This document shows, one piece after another, positions 1-17,695 of a stretch of 62,497 nt of DNA. The DNA is taken from NCBI GenBank assembly GCA_012839475.1, contig DUNG01000012.1, positions 1 through 62,497 of the forward strand. The letters run 5' to 3'. The notes under the pieces are model-generated. The model was not told where the DNA came from. It worked only from the letters and a program-made list of their open reading frames with translations, and did no database searches. Origin of the DNA: Petrimonas sp. GTDB taxonomy: Bacteria; Bacteroidota; Bacteroidia; Bacteroidales; Dysgonomonadaceae. Made by a program: the position numbers and the translations under genes. Positions within the stretch are counted from its first letter, which is position 1. Every line of letters starts with the position of its first letter.

Positions 1-271
1 AATACCAGTAGCCTCCCCCACCGGTGATGAAAAGGTAGTAATCATCCTCGTATATCAGAACGATAGGCTCACCGGCACGGCGTGCACGGTTAGTCCCGAA
101 GTTTAGCGTCAGCGGGTTAGTGAATGTCCGTGGATTGTCTGTTATCTGGACTGTAAAATCTGTTTTCAATTGTTCTGCTTCTTTTGCCTGAGGGGAACAG
201 GAGCCGATGGATACCCAGATTGCCGCTGCCATTAGCCCTACTGTCAAAGTTGTGAATAGATTTTTTAGCAT
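1..271 (-). CDS. GH43-like secreted lipoprotein, N-terminal part only (runs off the window)
   Basis: The first 90 codons are visible. They begin with a hydrophobic signal segment ending in a lipobox-like IGSC at about residues 22-25, so the mature protein is probably a lipoprotein. After a short linker comes EPIVLIYEDDYYLFITG, which looks like the first blade of a five-bladed beta-propeller glycosidase of the GH43/GH117 kind. The remainder lies before base 1, so catalytic residues cannot be checked. It is on the same strand as, and downstream of, the large GH2 gene, and may share its role in glycan breakdown. The family call rests on this short stretch only. Confidence 0.55.
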   Translation of the reverse strand, partial: MLKNLFTTLTVGLMAAAIWVSIGSCSPQAKEAEQLKTDFTVQITDNPRTFTNPLTLNFGTNRARRAGEPIVLIYEDDYYLFITGGGGYWY

Positions 272-403
272 GGTGTAAGTTTAAATAGTGAATGCAACAC
301 AAGGTGAAAAAAAGCTGACAGGGAGGGACCCTTCTAGCTTTAGGGTTAAAAATTCTTATTTTCGTGTTGCGATATGAAAAACAATAACTACTTAACCCTG
401 AGC

Positions 404-436
404 CAAAGATACACAATTTTCGTGTTATTATGACAA
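404..436 (-). promoter_or_regulatory. Bacteroidetes-type promoter for the GH43-like gene
   Basis: On the minus strand TATCTTTG (411 to 404) is an exact TAnnTTTG -7 box. A TTG lies 22 bases upstream (436 to 434), slightly longer than the usual spacing to the -33 element. It would give a leader of about 125 bases before the start at 271. This is a pattern match, not evidence of a mapped start. Confidence 0.4.
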
Positions 437-513
437 GGATACAATCGAAATTTATTGCTGAAATCATCGGCAAGGACAAATCGGTGATCCCACGCGTAAC
501 AGCTTTTCCCTGA

Positions 514-4887
<4,374 letters not shown>

Positions 4888-5161
4888 ATGTTTATCGCGA
4901 TCGGTTTTATGGTGTTGGGCGGTGTGGCCGGCTTTTTACTACGGAAGAGAGAGTTCAAGCATATCACGAAGCTCATTATGGGGTTCATTTTTTTGCTTTT
5001 GTTTCTCCTTGGCGTGGAGGTGGGGAGCAATCCCCAGATCATAGCCGGATTTGCCTCGATTGGCTTGGAAGCGCTGGTTATCACGTTGGCTGCCGTGTTG
5101 GGCAGCGCGTTAGCTGCCTTATTGCTTTGGCGACACATTCGTAACAGTAAAAAGGGAGTCC

Positions 5162-5172
<11 letters not shown>
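4888..5172 (+). CDS. LysO-type lysine exporter, N-terminal subunit (DUF340 first part)
   Basis: A 94-residue, very hydrophobic protein with about three membrane segments and a short basic end (HIRNSKKGVHEK). It matches in character the N-terminal third of LysO (YbjE, DUF340), which in E. coli is one protein of about 300 residues. Here its stop overlaps the start of the next gene by 11 bases in another frame, which suggests translational coupling. The two products together give 294 residues, close to full LysO length. Assignment depends strongly on the neighbour. Confidence 0.65.
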
Positions 5173-9093
<3,921 letters not shown>

Positions 9094-9163
9094 GGATTTA
9101 CGCAACGAGTCAAGAACTTTTTAAACGTGGTGTTGTTTTGAAGTATGAGTTTATTTGAAGAAA

Positions 9164-9793
9164 ATGAAATCAATAGTTAAGAAACCAGGGTTAAGAATAA
9201 GCATCCCGACCCTTTTCTTCTTTTTAACGACCGTGACACTGGCCATCCTTCTTCTGGCCAGTAAGAGGTCTGCTGAAAAAGGAGGGGGCTATGACAGTTC
9301 TACCGTGATGAGCCGTGTTTCTTACCTGCAAGAGCTGGCGTTGGTGCAGCACAATTACACGGGCGTGATTAGCTACAAGGATTACCGCAAGTTCTTGAAT
9401 TTAAACGTGCCACTAACGGATAAGTATTTCTTGCTGAAGTACAACGGGTACGTCAAGGCGGGTGTTGACTTTAGCCGGATAAAGGTGAACGTGCTCAATG
9501 CCACCGACGTACATGTCTCCATCCCTAAACCTAAAATATTGGATACCGTGGTCGATGAAAACTCAATCGAGGTTTTTAACGAGAGTGAAAACGCTTTTAA
9601 CCCTATCAAAATTGCGGATTACAACGAGGCCCTGTCGAGGGAGAAGAACGTGATGATCCGGGGCGCCATCGAGCAGGGGATCTACGAGCAGGCTACACAG
9701 CAGGCGAAGTTGACCCTCACCGCCTTGTTAACCGAGATGGGGTTCGTGCATATCGAAATCACCGAGGAACTGGTTATCCCGCCCGTGAATTAG
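9164..9793 (+). CDS. DUF4230 protein, single-pass membrane anchor
   Basis: A protein of about 209 residues. I prefer the ATG at 9164; a TTG three codons earlier at 9155 is possible. One transmembrane helix (about residues 15-33, IPTLFFFLTTVTLAILLLA) is followed by a soluble domain with the look of DUF4230: mixed beta strands with VKVNVLNATDVHVSIPKPKI-like content, then a helix rich in Ala/Gln (about 165-185). The soluble part probably faces the periplasm. The function of DUF4230 is not known to me. It sits about 70 bases after the GH2 gene on the same strand. Confidence 0.7.
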   Translation: MKSIVKKPGLRISIPTLFFFLTTVTLAILLLASKRSAEKGGGYDSSTVMSRVSYLQELALVQHNYTGVISYKDYRKFLNLNVPLTDKYFLLKYNGYVKAGVDFSRIKVNVLNATDVHVSIPKPKILDTVVDENSIEVFNESENAFNPIKIADYNEALSREKNVMIRGAIEQGIYEQATQQAKLTLTALLTEMGFVHIEITEELVIPPVN

Positions 9794-9884
9794 GAGAGGT
9801 CCCCACATTAGGGGGGGGAGGTATTCCATTGAACGCGGGTGATAGGGACTTTCAAACGGGAATGCTTGGGAATTCTTTCCAAGA

Positions 9885-10433
9885 TTATGGAAGATTTTCC
9901 GAACACCCTTCGCAGTAGCGAATAACTTCCTCGTTAACAAACCGTAGGAAGTCGTTGTGCTGCTCCTTGGTGATCATGTTGGGATAACTCAAGATAAGCA
10001 ACTCCTGTGCTTCCGCCTCGACCCTGTAGGGGAGGTGTACGAAACGATACGGAGTGAGGGTGTATCCTGCCCGTTCGTAAAATTGAAGACGACGTACGGA
10101 TAGTTCGTTGACGAGGGGGTCGACCTCGAGGATAACGGTGTGTTCTGAGTCGCGCAGATAGCGGAGCATACGCGAGCCATGGCCATGGCCCCTAAGGGAT
10201 GGGGTTACCGCTAGGTGTTCAAGGTAACGGTAGCTGTCCCACTCCCAGAAAAACAGCAGCCCGATCAATTCCCGTCCCTCCCATGCCGATAGAGGGAAAA
10301 AGCGGGCATCGGTACATGCGCGCAGGTGATCTGCCCTCTTCCGTCTCTCTGCCTTTGGGAAGCTCTTCTCGTACAGTGTCCACACGCTGTTCCACCGTGC
10401 GGTATCGTTGGGATCAAGCTGCAAGTATTCCAT
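9885..10433 (-). CDS. GNAT-family N-acetyltransferase
   Basis: A 182-residue protein started at MEYLQLDPND (10433), because the 16 codons upstream overlap the end of clpC. The acetyl-CoA binding motif A is visible as LRGHGHGSRMLRYL (about residues 80-95), preceded by the beta-4 strand YLEHLAVTPS. The substrate is unknown. It lies 22 bases after the clpC stop and is probably co-transcribed with it. Confidence 0.82.
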   Translation of the reverse strand: MEYLQLDPNDTARWNSVWTLYEKSFPKAERRKRADHLRACTDARFFPLSAWEGRELIGLLFFWEWDSYRYLEHLAVTPSLRGHGHGSRMLRYLRDSEHTVILEVDPLVNELSVRRLQFYERAGYTLTPYRFVHLPYRVEAEAQELLILSYPNMITKEQHNDFLRFVNEEVIRYCEGCSENLP

Positions 10434-10455
10434 GTTGTAAGGTGAAATATCCGCG

Positions 10456-13035
10456 TTACACCACCTCTTCCTTCTTCTCAACCTTCGTGAAAACCATCTT
10501 TTGGTTCTCTTTATCGAGATCGATCAAGAGGTGTCCTCCCTCTTTCATGCCCGTTCGCAGGATCATCTCGGCCATCTCGTCTTCCACGTACTTCTGGATG
10601 GCCCGTTTCAGCGGGCGAGCACCAAACTGAACGTCGTACCCCTTGCTGGCGATAAACTCCTTGGCGGGTTCGGTAAGGGTTACCTCGTAGCCGAGATCGC
10701 CCACCCGCTTGTAGAGCCCCTCGAGCTCCAGGTCGATGATCTGGTAGATGGACTCCTTGCTCAGCGGATCGAACATCACGATATCGTCCACACGGTTCAG
10801 GAACTCGGGTGCGAATGCCTTGTTCAGCGCTTTCTGGATGATACCCCGCGAGTACTCGGCATCGCTTACGTTTTGGTTGGTATTGAAGCCGATGCCCCGC
10901 CCGAAGTCCTTTAATTGCCGGGTACCGATATTGGAGGTCATGATAACAATGGTGTTCTTGAAATCAATCCTGCGGCCCAGGCTGTCTGTCACGTGCCCCT
11001 CATCGAGAATCTGTAGGAGGATATTGAACACGTCGGGATGCGCTTTCTCTATCTCGTCTAGCAGCACCACGGAGTAGGGGCGTCGCCGCACCTTCTCGGT
11101 AAGTTGTCCTCCCTCTTCATAACCCACGTATCCCGGGGGTGCCCCCACGAGGCGCGAGACGTTAAACTTCTCCATGTATTCGCTCATGTCCACGCGGATA
11201 AGGTTCTCCGATGAGTCGAACAGAAGTTCGGCCAGTTTTTTGGCCAGGTGCGTCTTACCTACACCAGTCGGTCCCAAGAACATGAACGTGCCGATCGGCT
11301 TGTTCGGATCTTTGAGCCCGACCCGGTTTCGTTGGATGGCCTTCACGACCTTTTCTACCGCCTCGTCTTGCCCAATCACCATCCCTTTGAGTTGGTCTTT
11401 CATCTCGAGCAGCCGTTGCCCCTCAGCTTGTGCGATTCGTTGCACGGGTACCCCCGATATCATCGCTACCACCTCGGCGATCTTCTCCTCATCCACCAGT
11501 TCCGGCTTCTCCTTGATCTCCTTTTGCCAGCGGGCCTCTTCCGCTTCCAGTGCCACCAGTAGTTGTCGTTGCCTGTCGCGGTGGCTGGCCGCCAGCTCGT
11601 ATTTCTGCGCCTTTACCGCGTCGGTCTTCAACTGCTCTACCACCTTGAGCTCCTCTTCCAGTTGCTCGATGGTTTCAGGGATGACAATATTGGATATATG
11701 TACACGAGCCCCCGCCTCGTCCAGTGCGTCAATCGCCTTATCAGGGAAGGTGCGGTCGGATACATACCGATCGGTCAGCTTAACGCATGCCTCCAAGGCA
11801 TCGTCGGAATAGCGCACGTTGTGGTGATCCTCGTACCGTTCCTTGATGTTTTGTAGTATCTCCAGTGTCTCTTCGGGCGTCGTGGGGTCCACGATCACCT
11901 TCTGGAAGCGACGCTCCAGCGCACCATCTTTCTCGATGTTCTTGCGGTACTCGTCCAGCGTGGTGGCACCGATGCACTGTATCTCTCCCCTTGCCAGCGC
12001 GGGCTTAAGCATGTTGGCAGCATCTAGAGAGCCGGCCGCGCCACCGGCGCCCACGATGGTGTGCACCTCGTCGATGAAGAGGATGATATTCGGGTTTTTG
12101 GAAAGCTCGTTCAGGATCGCTTTAATGCGCTCTTCGAACTGCCCGCGGTACTTGGTGCCCGCGACGATGGAGGCCATATCCAGGGCGATGACCCGCTTGT
12201 CGAACAGTGCACGCGATACCTTCTTCTGCGTGATTCGTAGCGCCAAACCGTCCACGATAGCCGATTTACCCACACCGGGGTCACCGATGAGTACCGGATT
12301 ATTTTTCTTCCGTCGGCTCAGTATCTGCGCGATGCGCTCGATCTCTCTGTCGCGTCCCACTACCGGGTCGAGCCGGTTTTCTAAGGCGGCGCGGGTGATG
12401 TCTGTCCCAAAGTTGTCCAATACCGGGGTGTCTGACCCGGCCCCTTTGGTTTGCGAAGGATTCCCCGTACCCCTGCCGGGGGTAAACGATTGATCCCCCA
12501 TATCGTCATCCTCGGTGAAGTTGGCGCCAGCCCGCGGCATGGTAAGCTCAGCTTCGTCGTTGTTACTCCTCCTCTCATCTAGTTCCTTTCTCGCGCGATT
12601 TTCGGTGTGGGCTTTCACGCAACGGAATGCGCTCGTGTAATCGAGACGGAATTGGGTGAGGATATCGTAGATAAGCGTGTTTTTTTCTTTCAGTAGGGCC
12701 AGGAGGATATGTTCCGTGTCGGCCTCCTTGCTTTTTGTTAGCCTTGCTTCCAGGATGCTCATTTTCAGGGCTTTTTCCGTGTTCTTGTTGATGACCAGTT
12801 CGTTGCTGCCATCGTATGGCTCCTGGATGGTGCGAACGTGCGAGTCGATGTACTCTTTGAGTGAACGTGGATCAACGTCGAAATCCTGAAGCACCTGAAC
12901 GGCCACTCCCTCGCCATCGCGGAGGATGCCCAGCATAAGGTGTTCCGGACCAATATAGTTATTTTGAAGGCGGCCAGCTTCTTCGCGACTGTAAGCCATG
13001 ATATCCCTGACGCGCTCTGAAAAATTGGTGTTCAT
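10456..13035 (-). CDS. clpC: ClpC AAA+ unfoldase (ATP-dependent Clp protease ATPase subunit)
   Basis: An 859-residue Hsp100 protein. A double Clp_N repeat at residues 1-150 is followed by an acidic linker, AAA domain 1 with Walker A GDPGVGKS (K257) and FIDEVHT, a UVR-type middle segment (about 465-490, [15 protein letters not shown]) and AAA domain 2 with GPTGVGKT (K594) and LLDEIEKAH, then a small C-terminal domain. The UVR segment and short middle domain separate it from ClpB. It unfolds proteins for the ClpP peptidase in the cytoplasm; clpP is not in the window. A TTTTGGCAC element lies about 70 bases upstream, shared with groESL, which suggests common stress control. Confidence 0.95.
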   Translation of the reverse strand: MNTNFSERVRDIMAYSREEAGRLQNNYIGPEHLMLGILRDGEGVAVQVLQDFDVDPRSLKEYIDSHVRTIQEPYDGSNELVINKNTEKALKMSILEARLTKSKEADTEHILLALLKEKNTLIYDILTQFRLDYTSAFRCVKAHTENRARKELDERRSNNDEAELTMPRAGANFTEDDDMGDQSFTPGRGTGNPSQTKGAGSDTPVLDNFGTDITRAALENRLDPVVGRDREIERIAQILSRRKKNNPVLIGDPGVGKSAIVDGLALRITQKKVSRALFDKRVIALDMASIVAGTKYRGQFEERIKAILNELSKNPNIILFIDEVHTIVGAGGAAGSLDAANMLKPALARGEIQCIGATTLDEYRKNIEKDGALERRFQKVIVDPTTPEETLEILQNIKERYEDHHNVRYSDDALEACVKLTDRYVSDRTFPDKAIDALDEAGARVHISNIVIPETIEQLEEELKVVEQLKTDAVKAQKYELAASHRDRQRQLLVALEAEEARWQKEIKEKPELVDEEKIAEVVAMISGVPVQRIAQAEGQRLLEMKDQLKGMVIGQDEAVEKVVKAIQRNRVGLKDPNKPIGTFMFLGPTGVGKTHLAKKLAELLFDSSENLIRVDMSEYMEKFNVSRLVGAPPGYVGYEEGGQLTEKVRRRPYSVVLLDEIEKAHPDVFNILLQILDEGHVTDSLGRRIDFKNTIVIMTSNIGTRQLKDFGRGIGFNTNQNVSDAEYSRGIIQKALNKAFAPEFLNRVDDIVMFDPLSKESIYQIIDLELEGLYKRVGDLGYEVTLTEPAKEFIASKGYDVQFGARPLKRAIQKYVEDEMAEMILRTGMKEGGHLLIDLDKENQKMVFTKVEKKEEVV

Positions 13036-13102
13036 ACTATTGTTTCCCTTTTCTTTAACCGTCTTGTTTCGTTACCTAACCTAATCTAATCTAATGTTAA
13101 TG

Positions 13103-13118
13103 AACAAAAACAGTGCCA
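13103..13118 (-). promoter_or_regulatory. Candidate sigma-54-like -24/-12 promoter of clpC
   Basis: On the minus strand TGGCAC (13118 to 13113), five bases, then TTGTT (13107 to 13103). This matches the sigma-54 layout TGGCAC-N5-TTGC except that the -12 GC reads GT. It lies just after the stop of the AI-2E gene and about 70 bases before the clpC start. The extended 9-mer TTTTGGCAC also occurs twice upstream of groES. The promoter role is inferred. Confidence 0.45.
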
Positions 13119-13123
13119 AAAGA

Positions 13124-14287
13124 TTAACCTCGCTCTTCTGTCTCTTTGGGTTCCAACTTCTCATTGTGTTTTTTCTTCTTTTTAGGTTTAATCGGTTTGT
13201 ATTTGGGTATCTTCATCTTTCTCGTTTTCATCCGCGTGGTGACACGTGGTTCAGCCTTGGATCCGGGTACGTACTCGTGACGGTACATGTTGAAAAAGAG
13301 GATAAACAGGGAGAGGATAAGCGGCCCGAAAATCACGCCCCAGAAACCGAACATGGGAATCCCGATAAGCACCCCGAATACGGTGATAAGCGGGTGGATG
13401 TCTGCTAGCTTCTTTTGTAGCAGGAAGCGTGCCACGTTATCGACACCCCCGATGATGATGAGACCATATACAAGCATTCCAAGTCCCCCCATTAGGTCCC
13501 CCGCGAGCAAAATGCTGACCCCGATGGGTATCCACACGATCATGGTTCCCACTATGGGGAGGATCGATGCAAAACCAGTTAATATAGCGTATAAGATAGG
13601 GTTATCCACGCCAAAGAAAAGGTAGCCCAGGTACGCGAAGAACCCTTGGATAATGGCCAAGAGCGGGATGCCGATGGCGTTAGCTTGGATAATCGAGCGG
13701 GTCTCTTCGGCCAGTATACTCTTGTTTTCATTTTTAAAAGGAAGCGTTTCCCAGATAGCGCGTTCCAACTCGTTGTTGCTGAAAAGCATGTAGTAAAGCA
13801 CAAAGAGAATCACCACAACGTTAATCACGAACGAGTAGAGGCTGTTGGCAAGTATTTGTAATAGGTTAGATCCTGCTTTGGGAATAAAGGTTAGGTTTTC
13901 GGGTGTGAATAATTTAAATCCCAGTTTTTCTTCCAGCATGTGGATGAAGTTGTTTGCCTGCTCGAGTATGGCAGCGGGGTCAATCGTGATGCCCGAGAAG
14001 GTGTCGATCACCAAGAAGGCGATTCCGGTGAGCGGGAGCAGGATAAGGAACAGTACCTCAAGCACGATAAGCAAGGCACTCAGCCCCCGCTTGAACTTGA
14101 GCTTTTCGGTTAGGTACTTTTGTTGCCTGTTGACGATCACGTAGAGGGTCGCCGCCCCCAGGAAACCGCTCAGGTAAAGGCGTGCGTACTTGAAGATGAT
14201 CAATCCCAGGATGATCATCAGCCCAATTAGGATGTATCGGTGGCGACTGGCTCTTTTTACTTCTTCTATGGCTGGCATGGAATCCAT
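13124..14287 (-). CDS. AI-2E family transporter (PerM/YdiK type)
   Basis: A 387-residue integral membrane protein with about eight helices in the usual pattern of this family: two N-terminal helix pairs, a long extracytoplasmic segment (about residues 90-135), then a dense helical bundle with the family-typical FGVLIGIPMFGFWGVIFGP near the end. The C-terminus is a strongly basic tail rich in Lys followed by a few Glu, unusual in length. Members export varied small solutes; the family name does not prove autoinducer-2 transport. It follows the DUF2007 gene by 12 bases. Confidence 0.85.
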   Translation of the reverse strand: MDSMPAIEEVKRASRHRYILIGLMIILGLIIFKYARLYLSGFLGAATLYVIVNRQQKYLTEKLKFKRGLSALLIVLEVLFLILLPLTGIAFLVIDTFSGITIDPAAILEQANNFIHMLEEKLGFKLFTPENLTFIPKAGSNLLQILANSLYSFVINVVVILFVLYYMLFSNNELERAIWETLPFKNENKSILAEETRSIIQANAIGIPLLAIIQGFFAYLGYLFFGVDNPILYAILTGFASILPIVGTMIVWIPIGVSILLAGDLMGGLGMLVYGLIIIGGVDNVARFLLQKKLADIHPLITVFGVLIGIPMFGFWGVIFGPLILSLFILFFNMYRHEYVPGSKAEPRVTTRMKTRKMKIPKYKPIKPKKKKKHNEKLEPKETEERG

Positions 14288-14299
14288 ACTGCTTACTGT

Positions 14300-14536
14300 T
14301 TAAACGGTGGGGAAGTCCTCGGGGTGCGAGAATCCTCCATCTATCAACGCGGCTTTTGCTTTCTCATAATCGGACGTTTTAACCTGCATCTCGATGTCGC
14401 CCAATGTGTACGCGAGCCTGTTCGAGGTCAGGTTTTTCATGTACACCTCAATGCCACGCATCTCCATGTAGGTTTGCACGATGGTCACATCGGCGGGGAA
14501 CATGAATGTCTTAACGGTAATAAAGTCTTGTTTCAT
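14300..14536 (-). CDS. DUF2007-type small protein
   Basis: A 78-residue soluble protein of a ferredoxin-like fold type: a strand (ITVKTFMFPAD), a helix with VQTYMEMRGIEVY, then IEMQVKTSDYEKAKAALIDGG. This is the pattern of DUF2007 (putative signal-transducing protein), which resembles small metabolite- or nucleotide-sensing domains. The function is unknown. It begins what looks like a DUF2007-AI-2E transcription unit on the minus strand. Confidence 0.7.
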   Translation of the reverse strand: MKQDFITVKTFMFPADVTIVQTYMEMRGIEVYMKNLTSNRLAYTLGDIEMQVKTSDYEKAKAALIDGGFSHPEDFPTV

Positions 14537-14708
14537 ACGATGAATGATTTAAGTGCTCGTACCGCGGTAAAAGTACATCTTTTTTTAGAATTATCCATGT
14601 TGAAACGGCTTTTTGAGGTTTTTCGTGATCACCATGTCAATGTTTGCTAAATGGTTTTTTAATCGCTACCTTCATGTGGTTGAAAACGGGGAACACCTGT
14701 TCCCTTCT

Positions 14709-15527
14709 TTACTTTGGACCGTTCCTTAGCCGCCGCTCCGACACGGGAAAGACGACTGGCTTACCCGATACCGGGTTGGTCTTGACGATGACAACCGTTT
14801 GGTATACGCTTTCGATGTGCTGGTAGGTAATGACCTCTTCAGGTGTGCCCTGGCAAAATTCGGAGCCCTCTTTCATCATGAGCAGGTAGTCGCAATACTC
14901 GGCGGCTAGAGATAGGTCGTGCAGGATCATGATCACGGTGAGCTTCATCTCCTCGTTTAATCGCTGGATCAGGTTCATGAATTGCATTTGATGCATGATA
15001 TCGAGGTGCGAGGTGGGTTCGTCCAGCAGGAGTAACTGGGGGTGTTGTGACAGGGCGCAGGCGATATGCGCCATCTGCCTCTCGCCACCGCTTAGCTCGT
15101 TCATCGGCTGGTTGCGCAGGCGGTAGGTGTTGGTCAATCGCATGAAATGGTGTGCCGTCTCGATGTCCTCTTTAGTGTCGAAGAACTGGAAGCGCCTTCG
15201 GTAGGGGAGTCGTCCCATCAGCACGTACTCCTCGACGGTCATGCTGGCCGTTTCCGAGAATTGCGAAACGATGGCCAGTTTCCTGGCCTTCTCCTTCCAG
15301 GTGAGCTTCGAAAGGTCGGCTCCATCTAACTGTACCCGTCCCTTTATAAGCGGTAGCGTGCCCGAGATGCCCCGGAAGAGGGTCGTCTTCCCGGAGCCGT
15401 TCGGGCCGATGATGCCGGCGAATGCCCCCTCGGGGAGCGACAGGTGAATGCCCTCTACCTGAAAGCCACCGGGATAGCCGCAGGCAAGGTCTTCTATTTC
15501 GAGGAGCGGTTTCATTTCCTGTTTCAT
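14709..15527 (-). CDS. ABC importer ATPase (iron-complex/cobalamin type)
   Basis: A 272-residue ATP-binding subunit. Walker A is GPNGSGKTT (about residues 41-49), the signature motif LSGGERQ, and Walker B LLLLDEPTSHLD. The Q-loop region reads VSQFSE. It energises import by the FecCD-type permease encoded immediately upstream, whose stop overlaps this start by four bases (ATGA type). Sequence does not tell haem, siderophore and cobalamin apart. Confidence 0.92.
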   Translation of the reverse strand: MKQEMKPLLEIEDLACGYPGGFQVEGIHLSLPEGAFAGIIGPNGSGKTTLFRGISGTLPLIKGRVQLDGADLSKLTWKEKARKLAIVSQFSETASMTVEEYVLMGRLPYRRRFQFFDTKEDIETAHHFMRLTNTYRLRNQPMNELSGGERQMAHIACALSQHPQLLLLDEPTSHLDIMHQMQFMNLIQRLNEEMKLTVIMILHDLSLAAEYCDYLLMMKEGSEFCQGTPEEVITYQHIESVYQTVVIVKTNPVSGKPVVFPVSERRLRNGPK

Positions 15528-16555
15528 ACTACGGCCCTTTTCCGCTTCGAGTTACTCAGTAGGACGATAAAAAGAACACCCCCAATAATGCCGGTGATTA
15601 CCCCGATGGGGAGTTCATTGGGGGCGATGATGGTACGCGCCACGATATCGCACAACACGAGGAAGATACCGCCGCTTAGGAATGAGGCTATCAACAGTAT
15701 CCGGTAGTCGCTACCCACCCAAAGGCGTATGATGTGGGGAATCACCAACCCCACGAACCCGATGATGCCCGCCACCGAGATGCATGCACCAGTGAGGAGG
15801 GAGGTGACGATAAAGAGGATGCGTATCACGCTGTTCGTGTCAAAACCCAGGTGCTTGGCTTTCTCTTCGCCCAGCCGCAACGCGTTCAGCGGCATCACGA
15901 AGAGGTAGGAAACGACCAGACCGCATAGGGAGAGCACGATCATGGTGGCGACCAACGTGCCGTTCGACTCCTCCAGCGACCCCATGATCCAGAAGATGAT
16001 GTTGTGGATGTTGTCGGAGGAGGTAATCGACATGAGGAACATCATTAATGATGAGGATATAAAGCTGATCATCACACCGATAAGCAGCATTCGGTTTATG
16101 CTAAGCCCGCCCTTCCCCGAGCCAAGCGCGTAGACCAGGAGGATGGTGGCGATGGCTCCAATAAAGCCGGCCAGGGGCAGCACCAAGATGTTAACCAGGT
16201 GAAGACCTGCCACGATGGCGAAAGTCACTCCCAGCGAGGCCCCCCCGGAGATGCCAAGGGTATAAGGCTCCACCAGCGGGTTTCGGTATATTCCTTGCAG
16301 TATGGCACCGGCTATACTTAGGCTGCCGCCAATGGCTAGGCCCAAAAGCGTTCTGGGTATTCGGATGTAGGCTAACACCCCATGCTCCACACCTTCGCTG
16401 TTGGATAAGATGGCGGGGATATCGGTGATCCGTATAGGGATCTCACCCATACCCAGCGAAAACAGCGTAACCGCTATCACCCCCACGAGAAGTAGGAATA
16501 GGTACACGCCCCATCTCCATCTTTTTCGTTCCGCTGCCGCTCGATTTCCCCTCAT
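15524..16555 (-). CDS. FecCD-type ABC permease (iron-complex/cobalamin importer)
   Basis: A 343-residue membrane protein with about ten helices. Family landmarks are IRIPRTLLGLAIGGSLSIAGAI near residues 65-90, the coupling segment with NPLVEPYTLGISGGASLG, and the late GFVGLVIPHIIRLWVGSDYR. It forms the inner-membrane channel of a type II importer as a homodimer. It sits between the binding protein (22 bases upstream) and the ATPase (overlapping), in one operon. Confidence 0.93.
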   Translation of the reverse strand: MRGNRAAAERKRWRWGVYLFLLLVGVIAVTLFSLGMGEIPIRITDIPAILSNSEGVEHGVLAYIRIPRTLLGLAIGGSLSIAGAILQGIYRNPLVEPYTLGISGGASLGVTFAIVAGLHLVNILVLPLAGFIGAIATILLVYALGSGKGGLSINRMLLIGVMISFISSSLMMFLMSITSSDNIHNIIFWIMGSLEESNGTLVATMIVLSLCGLVVSYLFVMPLNALRLGEEKAKHLGFDTNSVIRILFIVTSLLTGACISVAGIIGFVGLVIPHIIRLWVGSDYRILLIASFLSGGIFLVLCDIVARTIIAPNELPIGVITGIIGGVLFIVLLSNSKRKRAVV

Positions 16556-16577
16556 TGCCCGTGTCTCGCGTTAAACG

Positions 16578-17414
16578 TTATTTCCCGTCGCCCCACATAA
16601 GTCGGTTCATCTCTTGGAGTGTCTCCACGAAATAGGAGGGGATGGGTTGGCACGCCTTATCGGCATCGATGATGTGAATATGTCCCTTTCGGGTCGCGGT
16701 GAGGCTGGTGTACTTTTTCCAGGTTTGTACCTCCTCTTCACCCACGATGCCCATGGTCGCGATAAATATGTAGTCGGGGTTGTTGGCAATCACGAACTCC
16801 CGCGTAACGGTACCCCCCGTGAGTTGCGCTGCGATATTTTTCGCGCCCAGCAAAGTGATGAAGTCATCCATATAGGTGTTTGGGACCACCGAGAAGATGG
16901 GGTTCGCCCCCACTTGGAAAAACACCTTCTTCGAAGGCCGAGAAGCGTTTTCCAGCGTAGTCTCCTCCACGGTTTGCCGGCATTCGTTAACGATGGCCAA
17001 GGCCTTTTCGCTCTTGCCGGTCCACTCCCCCATCTGGATAAACTGGTCGCACACCTCCTGAAACGACTTAGGGGAGTAGATGACCTCCACCTTGATGCCC
17101 ACCTTTCTCAATAGCTCGATATCCTTGGGATGGGTAAGTCCCGAAGCGAGGACTACATCGGGTTTTAGGCTGATGATCTTTTCAATGTTGGCTTTCACGG
17201 CGGAAGCCACCACCTCTACCTCCTTGCTGTCATTGGTGTCGCAGAAGCTCGTGCGTCCTACCAGGTGGTCCCATGCGCCGAGATGGTCGATGCTCTTGGT
17301 GAAGGAGGGTGCCAGCGAAACGATCCGCATGTAGGGTTGCCCTTGTAGCGGGGTGGTCGCGGCAATCTTGATGACCGCGACGATCAATAAAAACAGGATT
17401 GACCTCCTTACCAT
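16578..17414 (-). CDS. Periplasmic substrate-binding protein of the ABC importer (BtuF-like)
   Basis: A 278-residue protein, started at MVRRSILFLLIV (17414) because this begins a proper signal peptide ending near PLQGQ; the longer reading adds a non-signal leader. The mature part starts RIVSLAPSFTKSI and has the helical backbone and two lobes of the class III binding proteins, for example KPDVVLASGLTHPKD and NPDYIFIATMG. It captures a metal chelate or corrinoid and delivers it to the FecCD-type permease. I looked for a cobalamin riboswitch in the leader and did not find one. Confidence 0.86.
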   Translation of the reverse strand: MVRRSILFLLIVAVIKIAATTPLQGQPYMRIVSLAPSFTKSIDHLGAWDHLVGRTSFCDTNDSKEVEVVASAVKANIEKIISLKPDVVLASGLTHPKDIELLRKVGIKVEVIYSPKSFQEVCDQFIQMGEWTGKSEKALAIVNECRQTVEETTLENASRPSKKVFFQVGANPIFSVVPNTYMDDFITLLGAKNIAAQLTGGTVTREFVIANNPDYIFIATMGIVGEEEVQTWKKYTSLTATRKGHIHIIDADKACQPIPSYFVETLQEMNRLMWGDGK

Positions 17415-17663
17415 ACCGTTGAGGGGATTGTTGAAATTCATTAATGAATGGTTGAAACTCACTGAAAGACCCTTTAACTGCTTGTTTACGCTGCGAAATT
17501 ACATCAAGACGAGTAGAAAACCTATTATTTCACGAACATTTTCTCAAGGGGAGTGCAATCAACCTGCGGTGACCCTACGGTTAAGAGTAGGAGGTAGCAC
17601 GGCTGGGGTCCTGCCATATCAAAGAACTTTCAAGTGATAACAGTCCTTCAGTTGACTGCAATT

Positions 17664-17685
17664 TTGTCAGTTTGCTTGTCAGTTT
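17664..17685. repeat. Direct repeat TTGTCAGTTT upstream of groES
   Basis: TTGTCAGTTT occurs at 17664-17673 and again at 17676-17685, two bases apart, so the copies are 12 bases apart start to start, about one helical turn. It lies some 50-70 bases upstream of the proposed groES promoter, a position suited to an activator-binding site. No regulator is identified. Confidence 0.4.
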
Positions 17686-17695
17686 TTAAATCACC

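Noticed and set aside
117-479. 120-codon open frame on the minus strand near the window start
   Set aside because: It overlaps the GH43-like gene in another frame and its promoter, and its translation is compositionally unlike a protein.
13124-14287. Autoinducer-2 exporter as the specific function
   Set aside because: The family name is historical; members transport different solutes and nothing nearby concerns quorum sensing.
17415-17640. Cobalamin riboswitch upstream of the BtuF-like gene
   Set aside because: I looked for the conserved B12-box sequence on the minus strand and did not find it; only a small local hairpin is present.
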